Assembly: GCF_000217935.1 (NCBI RefSeq)
Contig: NZ_AFHI01000023.1
Span: 1-64,000 of the forward strand
Direction: 5' to 3'
Source of the DNA: Rheinheimera sp. A13L
GTDB taxonomy: Bacteria > Pseudomonadota > Gammaproteobacteria > Enterobacterales > Alteromonadaceae
DNA: 64,000 bases
A model generated the notes under the pieces. It was not told the origin of the DNA. It did no database searches and saw nothing but the letters and a program-made list of their open reading frames with translations. A program made the translations under genes and the position numbers. Below, one piece after another: positions 12,598-23,375 of the stretch. How positions within the stretch are numbered: position 1 is the first letter of the stretch; each line of letters opens with the position of its first letter.

Positions 12598-14853
12598 ATG
12601 TTGAACAAAGATCTTGAGTTAACCTTAAATCTGGCGTTTCGGTTTGCGCGGGAAAAACGTCATGAGTACATGACGGTCGAACATTTATTATTAGCTTTAT
12701 TGGACAACCCGGCGGCTGGTGAGGCATTAAAGTCTTGCGGTGCCAATATAGACCGCTTGCGGCTCGACCTGTCGCATTTTATAGATTCAACCACCCCTTT
12801 GTTACCAGAAGATGACGCAGACCGCGACACGCAGCCTACGCTCGGATTTCAGCGTGTACTGCAACGTGCGGTGTTTCATGTGCAATCTTCTGGTAAATCT
12901 GAAGTCACAGGGGCCAATGTACTGGTGGCTATTTTTAGTGAGCAGGAATCCCAGGCTGTTTATTTGCTGAAAAAAATCGATATCAGCCGCTTGGATATCG
13001 TTAACTATATTTCTCATGGTGTGATCAAAACCGAAAAAATCGAGCATCAGGACGAGCAGCAAGATGAAAACGGTGAGGTGCAGATTGAAGAAAACAAATA
13101 CCTCGAAAGCTTTACGGCAAACCTGAATATTCTGGCGAAAAATGGCCAGATCGATCCATTGGTTGGCCGGGATATGGAGCTGGAGCGTACTATTCAGGTG
13201 TTGTGCCGTCGCAAGAAAAATAACCCGTTATTGGTGGGTGAAGCAGGGGTGGGTAAAACCGCTATTGCTGAAGGTCTGGCCTATCGCATTGTGAATAACC
13301 AGGTGCCTGAAGTGATTGCCAATGCCACTATTTATTCACTGGATATGGGCTCCTTGCTGGCCGGCACTAAGTACCGCGGTGATTTTGAAAAACGCTTAAA
13401 GTCCTTGCTGAAAGAAATCGAAAACGAAAAAGATGCAGTGCTTTTTATCGATGAAATTCATACGGTTATTGGTGCTGGCGCTGCGTCCGGTGGTGTGATG
13501 GATGCGTCTAACTTGATTAAACCTCTGCTGTCGAGCGGTCGTTTACGTTGCATTGGCTCTACCACTTATCAGGAATTTAAAAACATCTTTGAAAAAGATA
13601 CAGCGCTGGTGCGTCGTTTCCAGAAAATTGATGTGGTTGAACCCAGCGTGGATGATACCACCCAAATTCTGCAGGGCTTAAAAGAGCGTTACGAAGCTCA
13701 CCATGGCGTGCGTTACACTCAAAAAGCTTTGCGTGCTGCCGCTGAGTTATCGGCTAAATACATCAACGAGCGGCATCTGCCAGATAAAGCCATAGACGTG
13801 ATTGACGAAGCAGGTGCCAGTCAGCGTCTGTTGCCTGTGTCCAAACGTAAAAAAGTCATTAATGTGCCGGAAATTGAACATATTATTGCCAAAATGGCGC
13901 GTATTCCTGAAAAGTCAGTGTCAGCATCCGACAAAGATGTGCTGGCGAACTTAGACCGTAACCTGAAACTGGTGGTCTTTGGTCAGGATGAGCCTATTGA
14001 GGTGTTAACTTCGGCTATCCGCTTATCCCGCTCTGGTTTGGGTAATGAAGAAAAGCCTATTGGTAACTTCTTATTTGCAGGCCCTACAGGGGTTGGTAAA
14101 ACTGAAGTCACTAAGCAACTGGCCAAAATTATGGGCGTAGAGCTGCTGCGTTTTGATATGTCTGAGTATATGGAACGCCATGCTGTCAGCCGTTTAATTG
14201 GTGCGCCTCCTGGTTATGTAGGTTTTGATCAGGGCGGTTTATTGACAGATGCGGTGTCGAAACATCCATATTCAGTGGTGCTTTTAGATGAAATCGAAAA
14301 AGCGCACTCCGACATCTACAACATTTTGTTGCAGGTGATGGATCACGGCACTTTAACTGATAACAGCGGCCGTAAAGTGGATTTCCGTAATGTGATTCTG
14401 GTGATGACCACTAATGCGGGTGTGCAGGAGACTGTGCGTAAAACCATCGGCTTTAAACAGCAAGATCACAGCCACGATGCGTTAGCCGAAATCAACCGGA
14501 CTTTTAGTCCTGAGTTCAGAAACCGTCTGGATGGCATCATCTGGTTTAAACATTTATCCCGCGATATTATTCTGCAGATTGTCGACAAGTTTGTCTGCGA
14601 CTTGCAGGTACAGCTGGACAAAAAACAAGTCTCGATGGAATTGAGTGGTGCGGCCCGTCAATGGCTGGCTGACAAAGGTTACGATCAGGCGATGGGGGCT
14701 CGTCCTATGGCGCGGGTGATCCAGGAGCAACTGAAAAAACCTTTAGCCAATGAAATTCTGTTTGGACGACTGGCGCACGGCGGTGATGTGCGTATTGATC
14801 TGAAAGGGGATGAATTAGAATTTGATTATAACGAAGAAGAAGCCTTGGTCTAA
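12598..14853 (+). CDS. clpA: ATP-dependent Clp protease ATP-binding subunit ClpA
   Basis: Hsp100 unfoldase feeding ClpP. The order is an N-terminal Clp_N repeat domain (to about residue 145), D1 AAA+ with Walker A GEAGVGKTA and Walker B VLFIDEIH, and D2 with Walker A GPTGVGKTE and VVLLDEIEKAH. A C-terminal small domain follows, giving 751 aa (E. coli 758). The pore loop is visible (KYRGDFE). The stop codon abuts an ERIC element. Confidence 0.97.
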   Translation: MLNKDLELTLNLAFRFAREKRHEYMTVEHLLLALLDNPAAGEALKSCGANIDRLRLDLSHFIDSTTPLLPEDDADRDTQPTLGFQRVLQRAVFHVQSSGKSEVTGANVLVAIFSEQESQAVYLLKKIDISRLDIVNYISHGVIKTEKIEHQDEQQDENGEVQIEENKYLESFTANLNILAKNGQIDPLVGRDMELERTIQVLCRRKKNNPLLVGEAGVGKTAIAEGLAYRIVNNQVPEVIANATIYSLDMGSLLAGTKYRGDFEKRLKSLLKEIENEKDAVLFIDEIHTVIGAGAASGGVMDASNLIKPLLSSGRLRCIGSTTYQEFKNIFEKDTALVRRFQKIDVVEPSVDDTTQILQGLKERYEAHHGVRYTQKALRAAAELSAKYINERHLPDKAIDVIDEAGASQRLLPVSKRKKVINVPEIEHIIAKMARIPEKSVSASDKDVLANLDRNLKLVVFGQDEPIEVLTSAIRLSRSGLGNEEKPIGNFLFAGPTGVGKTEVTKQLAKIMGVELLRFDMSEYMERHAVSRLIGAPPGYVGFDQGGLLTDAVSKHPYSVVLLDEIEKAHSDIYNILLQVMDHGTLTDNSGRKVDFRNVILVMTTNAGVQETVRKTIGFKQQDHSHDALAEINRTFSPEFRNRLDGIIWFKHLSRDIILQIVDKFVCDLQVQLDKKQVSMELSGAARQWLADKGYDQAMGARPMARVIQEQLKKPLANEILFGRLAHGGDVRIDLKGDELEFDYNEEEALV

Positions 14854-14979
14854 TATACCCGTCGTACTTGAAGCTACAGCTTTGTTGGCTGCGCTTCTCG
14901 CCCCAGTCACATAGGTGAACTATGCTCCTGGGGGCTCGTGCACTTGCCGCCGCGCTGCAACTGCAATTACTTGGGTATA
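14854..14979. repeat. ERIC-type intergenic palindromic element, copy 2
   Basis: 126-bp palindrome bounded by TATACCC/GGGTATA with the core CCCCAGTCAC...CTCCTGGGGG. It is closely similar to copy 1 at 2171-2308 and starts at the base after the clpA stop codon, so it is probably transcribed in the clpA mRNA 3' end. Confidence 0.92.
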
Positions 14980-15005
14980 AAACTTAGCAACATATACTGA
15001 ATACG

Positions 15006-15032
15006 AAAAAACCCGGCCTGGCCGGGTTTTTC
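15006..15032. terminator. bidirectional Rho-independent terminator
   Basis: AAAAAACCCGGCC and GGCCGGGTTTTT form a strong GC stem flanked by A- and T-runs. It can end clpA (+) and infA (-). Confidence 0.92.
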
Positions 15033-15082
15033 TTATAGAGCATAAAACAAATAGCGTTAGCGCTATCTGGTTCCGTCAAATC

Positions 15083-15301
<219 letters not shown>

Positions 15302-15396
15302 TCAGCGTGCCAGCCTCTTATTAAAATTCATTAGTTCAAAAAACTGCCGCAGATTTTGCCGAAAAAGGGCGGATAAGTAAAGCAACATAGACAGAT

Positions 15397-16110
15397 TTAG
15401 CGAAATGAGAGCCATTCTCCGGCTATAAAGCGTTGTTGTGGCAAAAACTTTGCCTTGTAGCTCATTTTTTGACAGTGCTGAATGTAATAACCCAGATAGA
15501 CAAAATGGATGTTTTCTTGTTTAGCTTGTTCAATCAGCGCCAGAATAGCCAGGGTGCCAAAGGCCAAAGCGTGACCAGTCCGGTAAAATGTGTAGACAGC
15601 GGAAAAGGAATCGGCAGTGGTATCGACTACAGTCACTGCCACTAGCTCATCGCCTGTATATTGTTCTAAAAACTGTATTTTCAGCCAGTCAGCTTGCCAT
15701 AAATACGACATTTGCTCCGGACTGGTCGGCGACATCGAGCCGTCCGCATGTTTAGTGTCGATATAAGACTGGTACAAGGCATAGTATTTTTCTGCACACT
15801 GGTCCATATCCTTGTGTGCAACCAACTGATACCGCCAGTCACTGCGTTTTGCTTTATTCCAGACCCTGCGTTGATTACTGTTCGACTGAAATGCAGTCGC
15901 TTCCAGCCGCACCGACTGACATTGCTGGCAACCCTCACAGTAGGTGGTATAAATTTGCTCACCGCTGCGTCTGAAATTCAGTGTCAGCAGTTGCTGGTAA
16001 AAAGTTGCATCTAAGGGCTCGTCCGGCAGAGTAAATAAAAGGCGCTCCTGCCGGTCCGGCAGGTAATTGCATGGCTGTTGCTGACTCACTCCAAGCTTTA
16101 AACCTGACAT
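15397..16110 (-). CDS. bpt: leucyl-transferring aminoacyl-tRNA-protein transferase (Bpt/Ate)
   Basis: Transfers Leu from Leu-tRNA to proteins with N-terminal Asp or Glu, creating N-degrons read by ClpS. The N-terminal Cys-rich motif (YCEGCQQCQS) and the C-terminal GNAT-like fold ending YLGYYI...MSYKAKF are typical of the Bpt group. The start ATG 16110 (MSGLKLGVSQQQPCNYLPDR) is chosen to match the family; 14 in-frame codons upstream would overlap aat. It is 237 aa and starts 1 bp after the aat stop, so the two are translationally linked. Confidence 0.93.
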   Translation of the reverse strand: MSGLKLGVSQQQPCNYLPDRQERLLFTLPDEPLDATFYQQLLTLNFRRSGEQIYTTYCEGCQQCQSVRLEATAFQSNSNQRRVWNKAKRSDWRYQLVAHKDMDQCAEKYYALYQSYIDTKHADGSMSPTSPEQMSYLWQADWLKIQFLEQYTGDELVAVTVVDTTADSFSAVYTFYRTGHALAFGTLAILALIEQAKQENIHFVYLGYYIQHCQKMSYKAKFLPQQRFIAGEWLSFR

Positions 16111-16111
16111 A

Positions 16112-16825
16112 TCAGAGCTCCAACAAAATATCCTGCACACGCCAGATATCAACGGGGCAGAGCAGGCTTTTATGGTTGGCCAGCAAGGTCAGGTAGGTTC
16201 TGCGTGACAAAGGCTCTGCTCCTAACTGCTGTAAAAAAGGATTCATCATCTGACAATCAATATAGCCTGTCGCAAAGGATGACAGATGCTGTTGCAGAGC
16301 CGCCAACGCAATTTTTGCGGTATTAGGTAAGGTATTAAACATAGACTCACCACAAAACAGCTGGCCAACCATTACGCCATAACAACCACCCACTAATTCT
16401 CCGTCAGTCCAGACTTCAATACTGTGTGCATGGCCTTGCTGATGCAAAGCGATGTAAGCCTGTTGTATGTCCGGTACTATCCAGGTGCCTTGCTGTGAAG
16501 CGCGTGGTGCACTGCAGGCACGGATCACCGCAGGGAAAGCTTTGTTGATACTGATTTGAAAGCTGGAATGGTGCAATAATTTACGCAAAGTACGGTTAGG
16601 TTTTAATACGTCGGGTTTAAAAATGGCGCGTTGTGACGGACTCCACCACAGCAGCGGATCGCCCGGGCTAAACCAGGGGAAAATGCCACTTTGATAGGCT
16701 TTAAGCAAACGTTCGGGTGATAAGTCACCACCCATCGCCAATAAACCATCCGGTTCAGTCAGAGCCTGACTGACCGGAGGGAATTCAAGCGATGCTTTTG
16801 ACAATTCGGGCAAATAAATCACCAC
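16112..16825 (-). CDS. aat: leucyl/phenylalanyl-tRNA-protein transferase
   Basis: Adds Leu or Phe to proteins with N-terminal Arg or Lys, the other branch of the bacterial N-end rule. Family hallmarks are FPPVSQALTEPDGLLAMGGDLS at the N-terminus, GIFPWF, LWWSPSQRAIF and GCYGV...FCGESMF. The 237-aa length is normal (E. coli 234). It is followed at once by bpt and preceded by trxB, the same order as in many gammaproteobacteria. Confidence 0.97.
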   Translation of the reverse strand: MVIYLPELSKASLEFPPVSQALTEPDGLLAMGGDLSPERLLKAYQSGIFPWFSPGDPLLWWSPSQRAIFKPDVLKPNRTLRKLLHHSSFQISINKAFPAVIRACSAPRASQQGTWIVPDIQQAYIALHQQGHAHSIEVWTDGELVGGCYGVMVGQLFCGESMFNTLPNTAKIALAALQQHLSSFATGYIDCQMMNPFLQQLGAEPLSRRTYLTLLANHKSLLCPVDIWRVQDILLEL

Positions 16826-16851
16826 TATTTACCCTTTAAAGTTCAGAGCTT

Positions 16852-17811
<960 letters not shown>

Positions 17812-18043
17812 TTACTCCGGCATTTTGTATTCAGTGATGTATTCAATGGATTTGTTAATGGGGCCGATTTTATGGCATTGCAACTGCGAGATAAAGCACA
17901 ACTGCATTTTTTCCGGTTCAGGCTCTGGCAAGGATCCCGTGCTATGGTATTGTTTGTTTACACCTATTTGCTATTGATCCTCCGCACATGTTGAAATTGC
18001 ACTATGCGCTGCCTGCTTTTTTTAACTCTGGAGGCCTGAATTG

Positions 18044-21000
18044 ATGAGGTTCAGGCACTGTCATTATGTTCTGTTTCTGTGGCTATTGAGTTGCAGCTTT
18101 ATGCTGTCTGCTAACGCTCTTTTTACCCGTATCAGCGTGGATGATGGCTTGCCCAATGCCAGCATCTATAAAATAGTACAGGATGATGATGGTTATATCT
18201 GGCTGGGGTCAACCAACACAGGTTTATTGCGTTACAACGGCTATGAACTGGAAGCTTTTGACATATTACCGGCCTCTGTCAGTGAGAATATGCTGGTGCC
18301 AGATATTGATGCCTTGTTGATCGATCAACAACAGCAACTCTGGGTAGGCAGTTGGGGCATGGGGCTGAGCAAAGTGGCTATCCAGACCGGCGAGATCACT
18401 CATTATTCTGACCGGCCAGACAGCGCTTTGCCTTTAGTCAGCAATTACATTCAAAGCTTGTTGATGGACAAATCCGGCGCTTTATGGATTGGCACAAACA
18501 AGGGACTGCAGCGCTTATTAGCCGACGGCACAGTTCAAACTATAGGTGCAGCAGACAGTGCTCAGCCTCTTGTTCATCAGCGGATCTGGGCACTGGAACA
18601 AAGCGATGATGGCACAGTCTGGATTGCCACCAGTAACGGTTTGCATCAATGGACAGCACAAGATGGGCTCAGTGCTGCCTATCAGGTATTTGGTCCACAC
18701 AACGTCAACAATGAAATGCGTACTTTGTTTGCTCATGGCAATCAGCTCTGGGTTGGCGGGCGCAGCGCTTTGTTTCAATTTGACCCAGCTTCTTCCGAAT
18801 TTCGTGCAGTGCCTTTTTATGATGATGCAGTCAGTCCTATCATCAATGTGTTGGTCAGCGATCAACAAGGCAATATGCTGGTAGGGACTTTTGATGGTGT
18901 CTACAAATTATCTCTAATCACGGGTCAGTTTGAAGCTTTTGGCGATCACCGTCAGCTGTTACCCGGTATCAATGTGCGTTCTTTGTTGGTCGATCGCAGC
19001 GGCTTGTTATGGGTTGGCAGCAGAGAAAAAGGTTTATTTTACGGCAGGCATCAGCCGTCTGCTTTTACTGATCTGACACAATGGGGCGAACAAGCAGCCA
19101 CTTTGGCCACTAAACAGCTCACTGCTGTCAAAGTGGAAGATGATTTTTTATGGTTGGGCACAGCAGACCAATTTCATCAGATCAACCGCAGTACAGGTGC
19201 TGTTGCATCTTTTGCCATGTCTGCCCGGGTGAATGCGATCACCAGAACCAGTCAGGGAGAACTCTACCTTGGTCTGGACAATGGTTTATGGCAGTTTGAT
19301 GAGAAAAAGCAACAACTGGTGCAGCTTGATTCAGGGCAAAGTCCCAATAGCACTCTGTGGCAAAATGTGCGGGATCTGATCAGCTTGCCAGACGGCAGTT
19401 TATGGCTGGGCTTATGGCAAAACGGCCTGATGCGCTGGGACCCCGCAGGCAATCATCAGCAATGGTTGCAGGATATGGCGCAGCAGAAAGTAGGGGATGC
19501 TGTGCAGGTGGTGCAGCACATTCAGGGGCAACTCTGGCTGGGCACCCGCTACTCAGGCGCTTTTGTATTGAACCCAGGCACAGGGCAATTACAGGCTTTG
19601 GCTGAGTGGTTGCCTGTTCAGCAAGCTTTAGATATTCAATGCATAGCACCTGGTCCGGATAATACGGTGTTGATCTGTAGCAGAAGTGGCTTATTAAGTC
19701 TGGATCTGCAAAACCGCATAGTGTCGGTACTGGTGGACGCAGTCAAACTGCCGGGCACTGAATTACTGGGGGCCTACACAGATAAACAAAACAATATCTG
19801 GTTGTTATCGGCCTATGGTTTAACCTTAAAACCTTACCGGCAAGAGCGTTTAACGACTTTCACAGAACAAGATGGTCTTAATAGTAAGGAAATGATTTTT
19901 AAAGCATTTTCTGTATCAAAACGTGACAACTTGTACCTGGGGACTGCCGGAGGTTTAGCTATAGTCAACGCCGAAAGGCTCTGGCTGAATCATCATCAAG
20001 CCAATACCCGCATTTCCGCTATCTGGATTGATCAAAAGAAACTTAAACCCGGCTTGATGCAGGGCCCCTGGTCTCATATTGAATTAAAACCCGGTGAAAA
20101 CATTAGTCTGGAGCTGGCCAGTCTTGATTTCCACGACCCTAAACGGAATCAGTTTATTTATCAGCTCGAAGGGGTGGATAACAGCTGGCAACACAATACC
20201 GGCTACACCAAAGTAAATTACAGCCAGTTAGAGCCCGGCAGCTATAAGTTTAAAGTGCTGGGTTCAAACCAGCATGGCTTATTTACCGAGAAAGCTCAGA
20301 CGCTGAATATCGAAGTTTTGCCTTTATGGTGGCAGCGCGGCTGGGTGATCACAGGCCTTGCACTGCTTTTAATGCTATTGCTGTTGGCTGGCCATGGCTA
20401 CAGGCTGAGGCATATGCGCCAAATTAACAAGCTGCTGCAACAGTCGGTACAGGAAAGAGCCACAACTCAAACGGTGCTGGAGGCAATGGTAGAAGAACGC
20501 ACTAAAGCGCTGCAGGACAGCACCGCAACTTTGTCTCTGCGTTCACGACAGCTGGAGCTTAGTTTGTCGCAACTGGCCGAAAATAACAAAGAACTTAAAC
20601 GGCTGAATAACTTAAAAGATGAATTTATCTCCACTGTCAGCCATGAACTTCGTACACCTTTAACTTCTATTCGTGGCGCGGTCGGATTACTTGCCAGTAA
20701 AGCTGTGGACCAGAATTCAGGGCATTACCAGCAATTGCTGAGCACCGCTTTGGGGAATAGTGAACGATTATCGCAGCTGATTAACGACTTATTGGATTTG
20801 CAAAAGTTTGAATCCGGTAACTTTAGTTTGTCTTTTGAAGTGATAGATATGAAACAGCTTGTACTTCAGGCGCTGGACAGCATTGCGCCTTATGCTGCCA
20901 AATATCAGGTGAGTTTTCAGACTCAACTTGCAGAATCTAAAGTGCTGGCCGATCCAACCAGAGTAAGGCAAGTGGTGGATAATTTATTGTCTAATGCCAT

Positions 21001-21310
21001 TAAATTTTCCAGCTCAGGCCAGACAGTGATGGTGCAGTTAAGCCAAAAAGCTGGTTTTATGCGTTTTGCAGTGCAGGATCAGGGCTGTGGTATCCCTGAT
21101 AATTTCCGTAACCGTGTTTTTGAAAAGTTTTCTCAGGCTGATGGCTCCAGCAGTCGCAAAACTGAAGGCACAGGGCTTGGTTTAAATATCTGCAAAACTA
21201 TTATTGCGGCTCATCATGGCACTATTGGTTTTGACAGTGAACCAGAACAAGGCGCTTTGTTTTGGTTTGAATTACCGCTGACGCAAGAAGGGCATTCAGA
21301 GGTTGTTTAA
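18044..21310 (+). CDS. propeller-sensor histidine kinase (orphan)
   Basis: Large membrane sensor kinase of 1088 aa. After a signal peptide (to about residue 25) comes a periplasmic region of repeated two-component-regulator propeller blades (motifs such as DDGYIWLGS, SGALWIGT, SGLLWVGS) spanning roughly residues 28-690. A Y_Y_Y domain (LEGVDNSW) follows to about 755, then one membrane segment near 767-787 and a coiled-coil linker. The HisKA domain has phospho-acceptor His867 (SHELRTPLTS), and the HATPase shows NLLSNAIKFS, DQGCGIP and GTGLGLNI. Unlike the Bacteroides hybrid systems there is no receiver or AraC domain, and no response regulator gene is adjacent. ATG 18044 is preferred over TTG 18041 (GGAGG 9 nt upstream). 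Its TAA shares the TTAA tetramer with the convergent gene. The ligand is unknown. Confidence 0.9.
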   Translation: MRFRHCHYVLFLWLLSCSFMLSANALFTRISVDDGLPNASIYKIVQDDDGYIWLGSTNTGLLRYNGYELEAFDILPASVSENMLVPDIDALLIDQQQQLWVGSWGMGLSKVAIQTGEITHYSDRPDSALPLVSNYIQSLLMDKSGALWIGTNKGLQRLLADGTVQTIGAADSAQPLVHQRIWALEQSDDGTVWIATSNGLHQWTAQDGLSAAYQVFGPHNVNNEMRTLFAHGNQLWVGGRSALFQFDPASSEFRAVPFYDDAVSPIINVLVSDQQGNMLVGTFDGVYKLSLITGQFEAFGDHRQLLPGINVRSLLVDRSGLLWVGSREKGLFYGRHQPSAFTDLTQWGEQAATLATKQLTAVKVEDDFLWLGTADQFHQINRSTGAVASFAMSARVNAITRTSQGELYLGLDNGLWQFDEKKQQLVQLDSGQSPNSTLWQNVRDLISLPDGSLWLGLWQNGLMRWDPAGNHQQWLQDMAQQKVGDAVQVVQHIQGQLWLGTRYSGAFVLNPGTGQLQALAEWLPVQQALDIQCIAPGPDNTVLICSRSGLLSLDLQNRIVSVLVDAVKLPGTELLGAYTDKQNNIWLLSAYGLTLKPYRQERLTTFTEQDGLNSKEMIFKAFSVSKRDNLYLGTAGGLAIVNAERLWLNHHQANTRISAIWIDQKKLKPGLMQGPWSHIELKPGENISLELASLDFHDPKRNQFIYQLEGVDNSWQHNTGYTKVNYSQLEPGSYKFKVLGSNQHGLFTEKAQTLNIEVLPLWWQRGWVITGLALLLMLLLLAGHGYRLRHMRQINKLLQQSVQERATTQTVLEAMVEERTKALQDSTATLSLRSRQLELSLSQLAENNKELKRLNNLKDEFISTVSHELRTPLTSIRGAVGLLASKAVDQNSGHYQQLLSTALGNSERLSQLINDLLDLQKFESGNFSLSFEVIDMKQLVLQALDSIAPYAAKYQVSFQTQLAESKVLADPTRVRQVVDNLLSNAIKFSSSGQTVMVQLSQKAGFMRFAVQDQGCGIPDNFRNRVFEKFSQADGSSSRKTEGTGLGLNICKTIIAAHHGTIGFDSEPEQGALFWFELPLTQEGHSEVV

Positions 21311-21996
21311 GCAGCCACTGACAGCGGTAATACATAACAATACACAGCCAGAAAATGGCAAAGGCTGCCGGCCAGTACAAACAAGTGCCAGATCAAATGA
21401 TGCATAAACAAAGTTTTTTGCACATAAAACAGCACGCCACCTGAATAAAATAAACCACCTGCCAATAACCACCACATGCCTGCTGCTGGTACATGGGTTA
21501 GCATAGGGTTGATAGCGACTATCACTATCCAGCCCATCATCAGGTACATGGCTAAAGATAACTTCTGATATTTAGCGCCGGTAAAGAGTTTTAACAGCAC
21601 GCCAGCCAGCGCAATACTCCAGACTAAGGCAAATAACCACCAGCCCCAGTTGTCTCTTAAACTCACCAGCGTAAAAGGGGTATAGGTGCCGGCAATTAAA
21701 ATAAAAATGGCCGAATGATCCAGTTTTCTCAGCCACAGCTTATGCTGCAGGTTATCAATGGCATGATACAACGTAGAGCTGCCGTACAATAAAATTAAAC
21801 TCAGGCCAAAGACCCAACTGCTTAATTGCCGCCAGAAATCGGTATCAGCACTTTGCTGCAGCATCAGATACAAGCCAATGATGCTGGCTAACACCCCTAA
21901 ACCATGGCTGATGGCATGGCTTAATTCTTCTGATGCACTGTAACTGGTGGCTGCTTTCATCTTCGGTATAGTGTTCTGAGTGGTTGAAAACATCAT
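21307..21996 (-). CDS. hemolysin III family (PAQR) membrane protein
   Basis: Seven-helix inner-membrane protein of the HlyIII/PAQR (YqfA) family, whose members carry a putative metal site. Family motifs are ELSHAISHGLG near the N-terminus, YGSSTLYHA in the second helix and MHHLIWHLFVLAGSLCHF at the end; the histidines are in the expected places. It is 229 aa. Two adjacent ATGs occur at 21996 and 21993; I keep the first. It converges on the sensor kinase with overlapping stop codons (TTAA). Confidence 0.88.
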   Translation of the reverse strand: MMFSTTQNTIPKMKAATSYSASEELSHAISHGLGVLASIIGLYLMLQQSADTDFWRQLSSWVFGLSLILLYGSSTLYHAIDNLQHKLWLRKLDHSAIFILIAGTYTPFTLVSLRDNWGWWLFALVWSIALAGVLLKLFTGAKYQKLSLAMYLMMGWIVIVAINPMLTHVPAAGMWWLLAGGLFYSGGVLFYVQKTLFMHHLIWHLFVLAGSLCHFLAVYCYVLPLSVAA

Positions 21997-22097
21997 GTTA
22001 ACACTGGCTGGATAAAAGCAACCAGCCTGATTCGTTATTTTCGACAGATAGAGGTAAACTAACGACCTTTGTTTTTTATACTGAACAGTAGTCTTTT

Positions 22098-23375
22098 ATG
22101 TCTGTGCTTCTTGTGGTCGGTTATGTCTGGCCTGAACCTAATTCTTCCGCTGCCGGCAGTCGGATGTTGTCTTTGCTGGCGATGTTCCGCGAGCAAAACT
22201 GGACTGTTATTTTTGCAAGTCCGGCGGAAAAAAGCCCACACCGTTTTGATTTAAGTCAGTGGCAAATTGCCGAACAGCAGATCCAGTTAAACGACAGCAG
22301 CTTTGATGAGCAATTAAAACAGTGGCAGCCCGATATGGTGATGTTTGACCGTTTTATGCTTGAAGAGCAGTTTGGCTGGCGTGTTGAACAGCAATGCCCT
22401 GATGCGCTGCGGTTGTTAGATACTGAAGATCTGCACTTTTTACGTTTAGCCCGTCAGCAGGCGTTTAAAGCGGGCAGGGCTGTGACACTGGATGATTTAC
22501 ACAGCGAACAGGCGCAGCGTGAAATAGCTGCTATTTACCGCTCTGATCTGACGTTAATTATTTCAGAAGCCGAAATGCAGCTGCTGACCGAACACTTTAA
22601 GGTACCGGAAGATCTGCTGTGTTACAGCCCGTTTTGGCTTGAAACTCAAACCGAAGCTGAACTCCTTGCTGATTTACCGCTGTTTGAGCAGCGCCAGCAT
22701 TTTGTCTCTATTGGTAATTTTCGGCATGAACCAAACTGGCAGGCTGTGCTCTGGCTCAAGCAGCAGATCTGGCCTTTGATCCGCAAGCAACTGCCCAAAG
22801 CCGAACTGCATATTTACGGCGCTTATCCGCCGCCTAAAGCCACTCAGCTTCATCAGCCCAAAGAGGGGTTTCTGGTCAAAGGCTGGGCTGAAAGCGCAGC
22901 TGAAGTGGTTAAAAATGGCCGGGTGTTAGTGGCCCCTTTGGCTTTTGGTGCTGGCCTTAAAGGCAAATTTATTGATGCCATGGTGCAGGGCACTCCCAAT
23001 GTCACCACGGCCATAGGCGCTGAAGGCATGGTGCATCAGGGGCTATGGGCTGGACTTATTGGCGAAACTGCTGAACAAATCGCAGAAGCCGCTGTGCTTT
23101 TGTATCAGGATCAGGCTTTATGGCAGCAAAAGCAGCAACAAGGCTTCCGCATTCTGGCGGAGCGTTTTGCACAAGATCAACATCAGCCCAGGGTCTGGCA
23201 GCAACTGATAGATGTGCAGCAACAGCTGTCACAGCGCAGATTAATGAACTTCACTGGCGCTATGCTCAGACATCATCAGCATCGCAGCACGCAATTTATG
23301 GCGCAGTGGATTGAAGCAAAAACTAAATTGGCAGAGCTGAAACACAGCCTTGCACAGGAGACAACAGATGAGTGA
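22098..23375 (+). CDS. GT-B fold glycosyltransferase (Glyco_trans_1_4-like)
   Basis: Cytoplasmic glycosyltransferase of 425 aa without a membrane segment. The N-terminal half has a degenerate Rossmann pattern (VVGYVWPEPNSSAAGSR) and the C-terminal half the sugar-nucleotide-binding half of GT4-like enzymes: SIGNFRHEPNW, LHIYGAYPPP, and APLAFGAGLKGKFIDAM with the usual small-residue/Lys and Glu-like positions. Donor and acceptor cannot be deduced. The gene ends with an 8-bp overlap into the NIF3-like gene, suggesting translational coupling even though the functions look unrelated. Confidence 0.8.
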   Translation: MSVLLVVGYVWPEPNSSAAGSRMLSLLAMFREQNWTVIFASPAEKSPHRFDLSQWQIAEQQIQLNDSSFDEQLKQWQPDMVMFDRFMLEEQFGWRVEQQCPDALRLLDTEDLHFLRLARQQAFKAGRAVTLDDLHSEQAQREIAAIYRSDLTLIISEAEMQLLTEHFKVPEDLLCYSPFWLETQTEAELLADLPLFEQRQHFVSIGNFRHEPNWQAVLWLKQQIWPLIRKQLPKAELHIYGAYPPPKATQLHQPKEGFLVKGWAESAAEVVKNGRVLVAPLAFGAGLKGKFIDAMVQGTPNVTTAIGAEGMVHQGLWAGLIGETAEQIAEAAVLLYQDQALWQQKQQQGFRILAERFAQDQHQPRVWQQLIDVQQQLSQRRLMNFTGAMLRHHQHRSTQFMAQWIEAKTKLAELKHSLAQETTDE

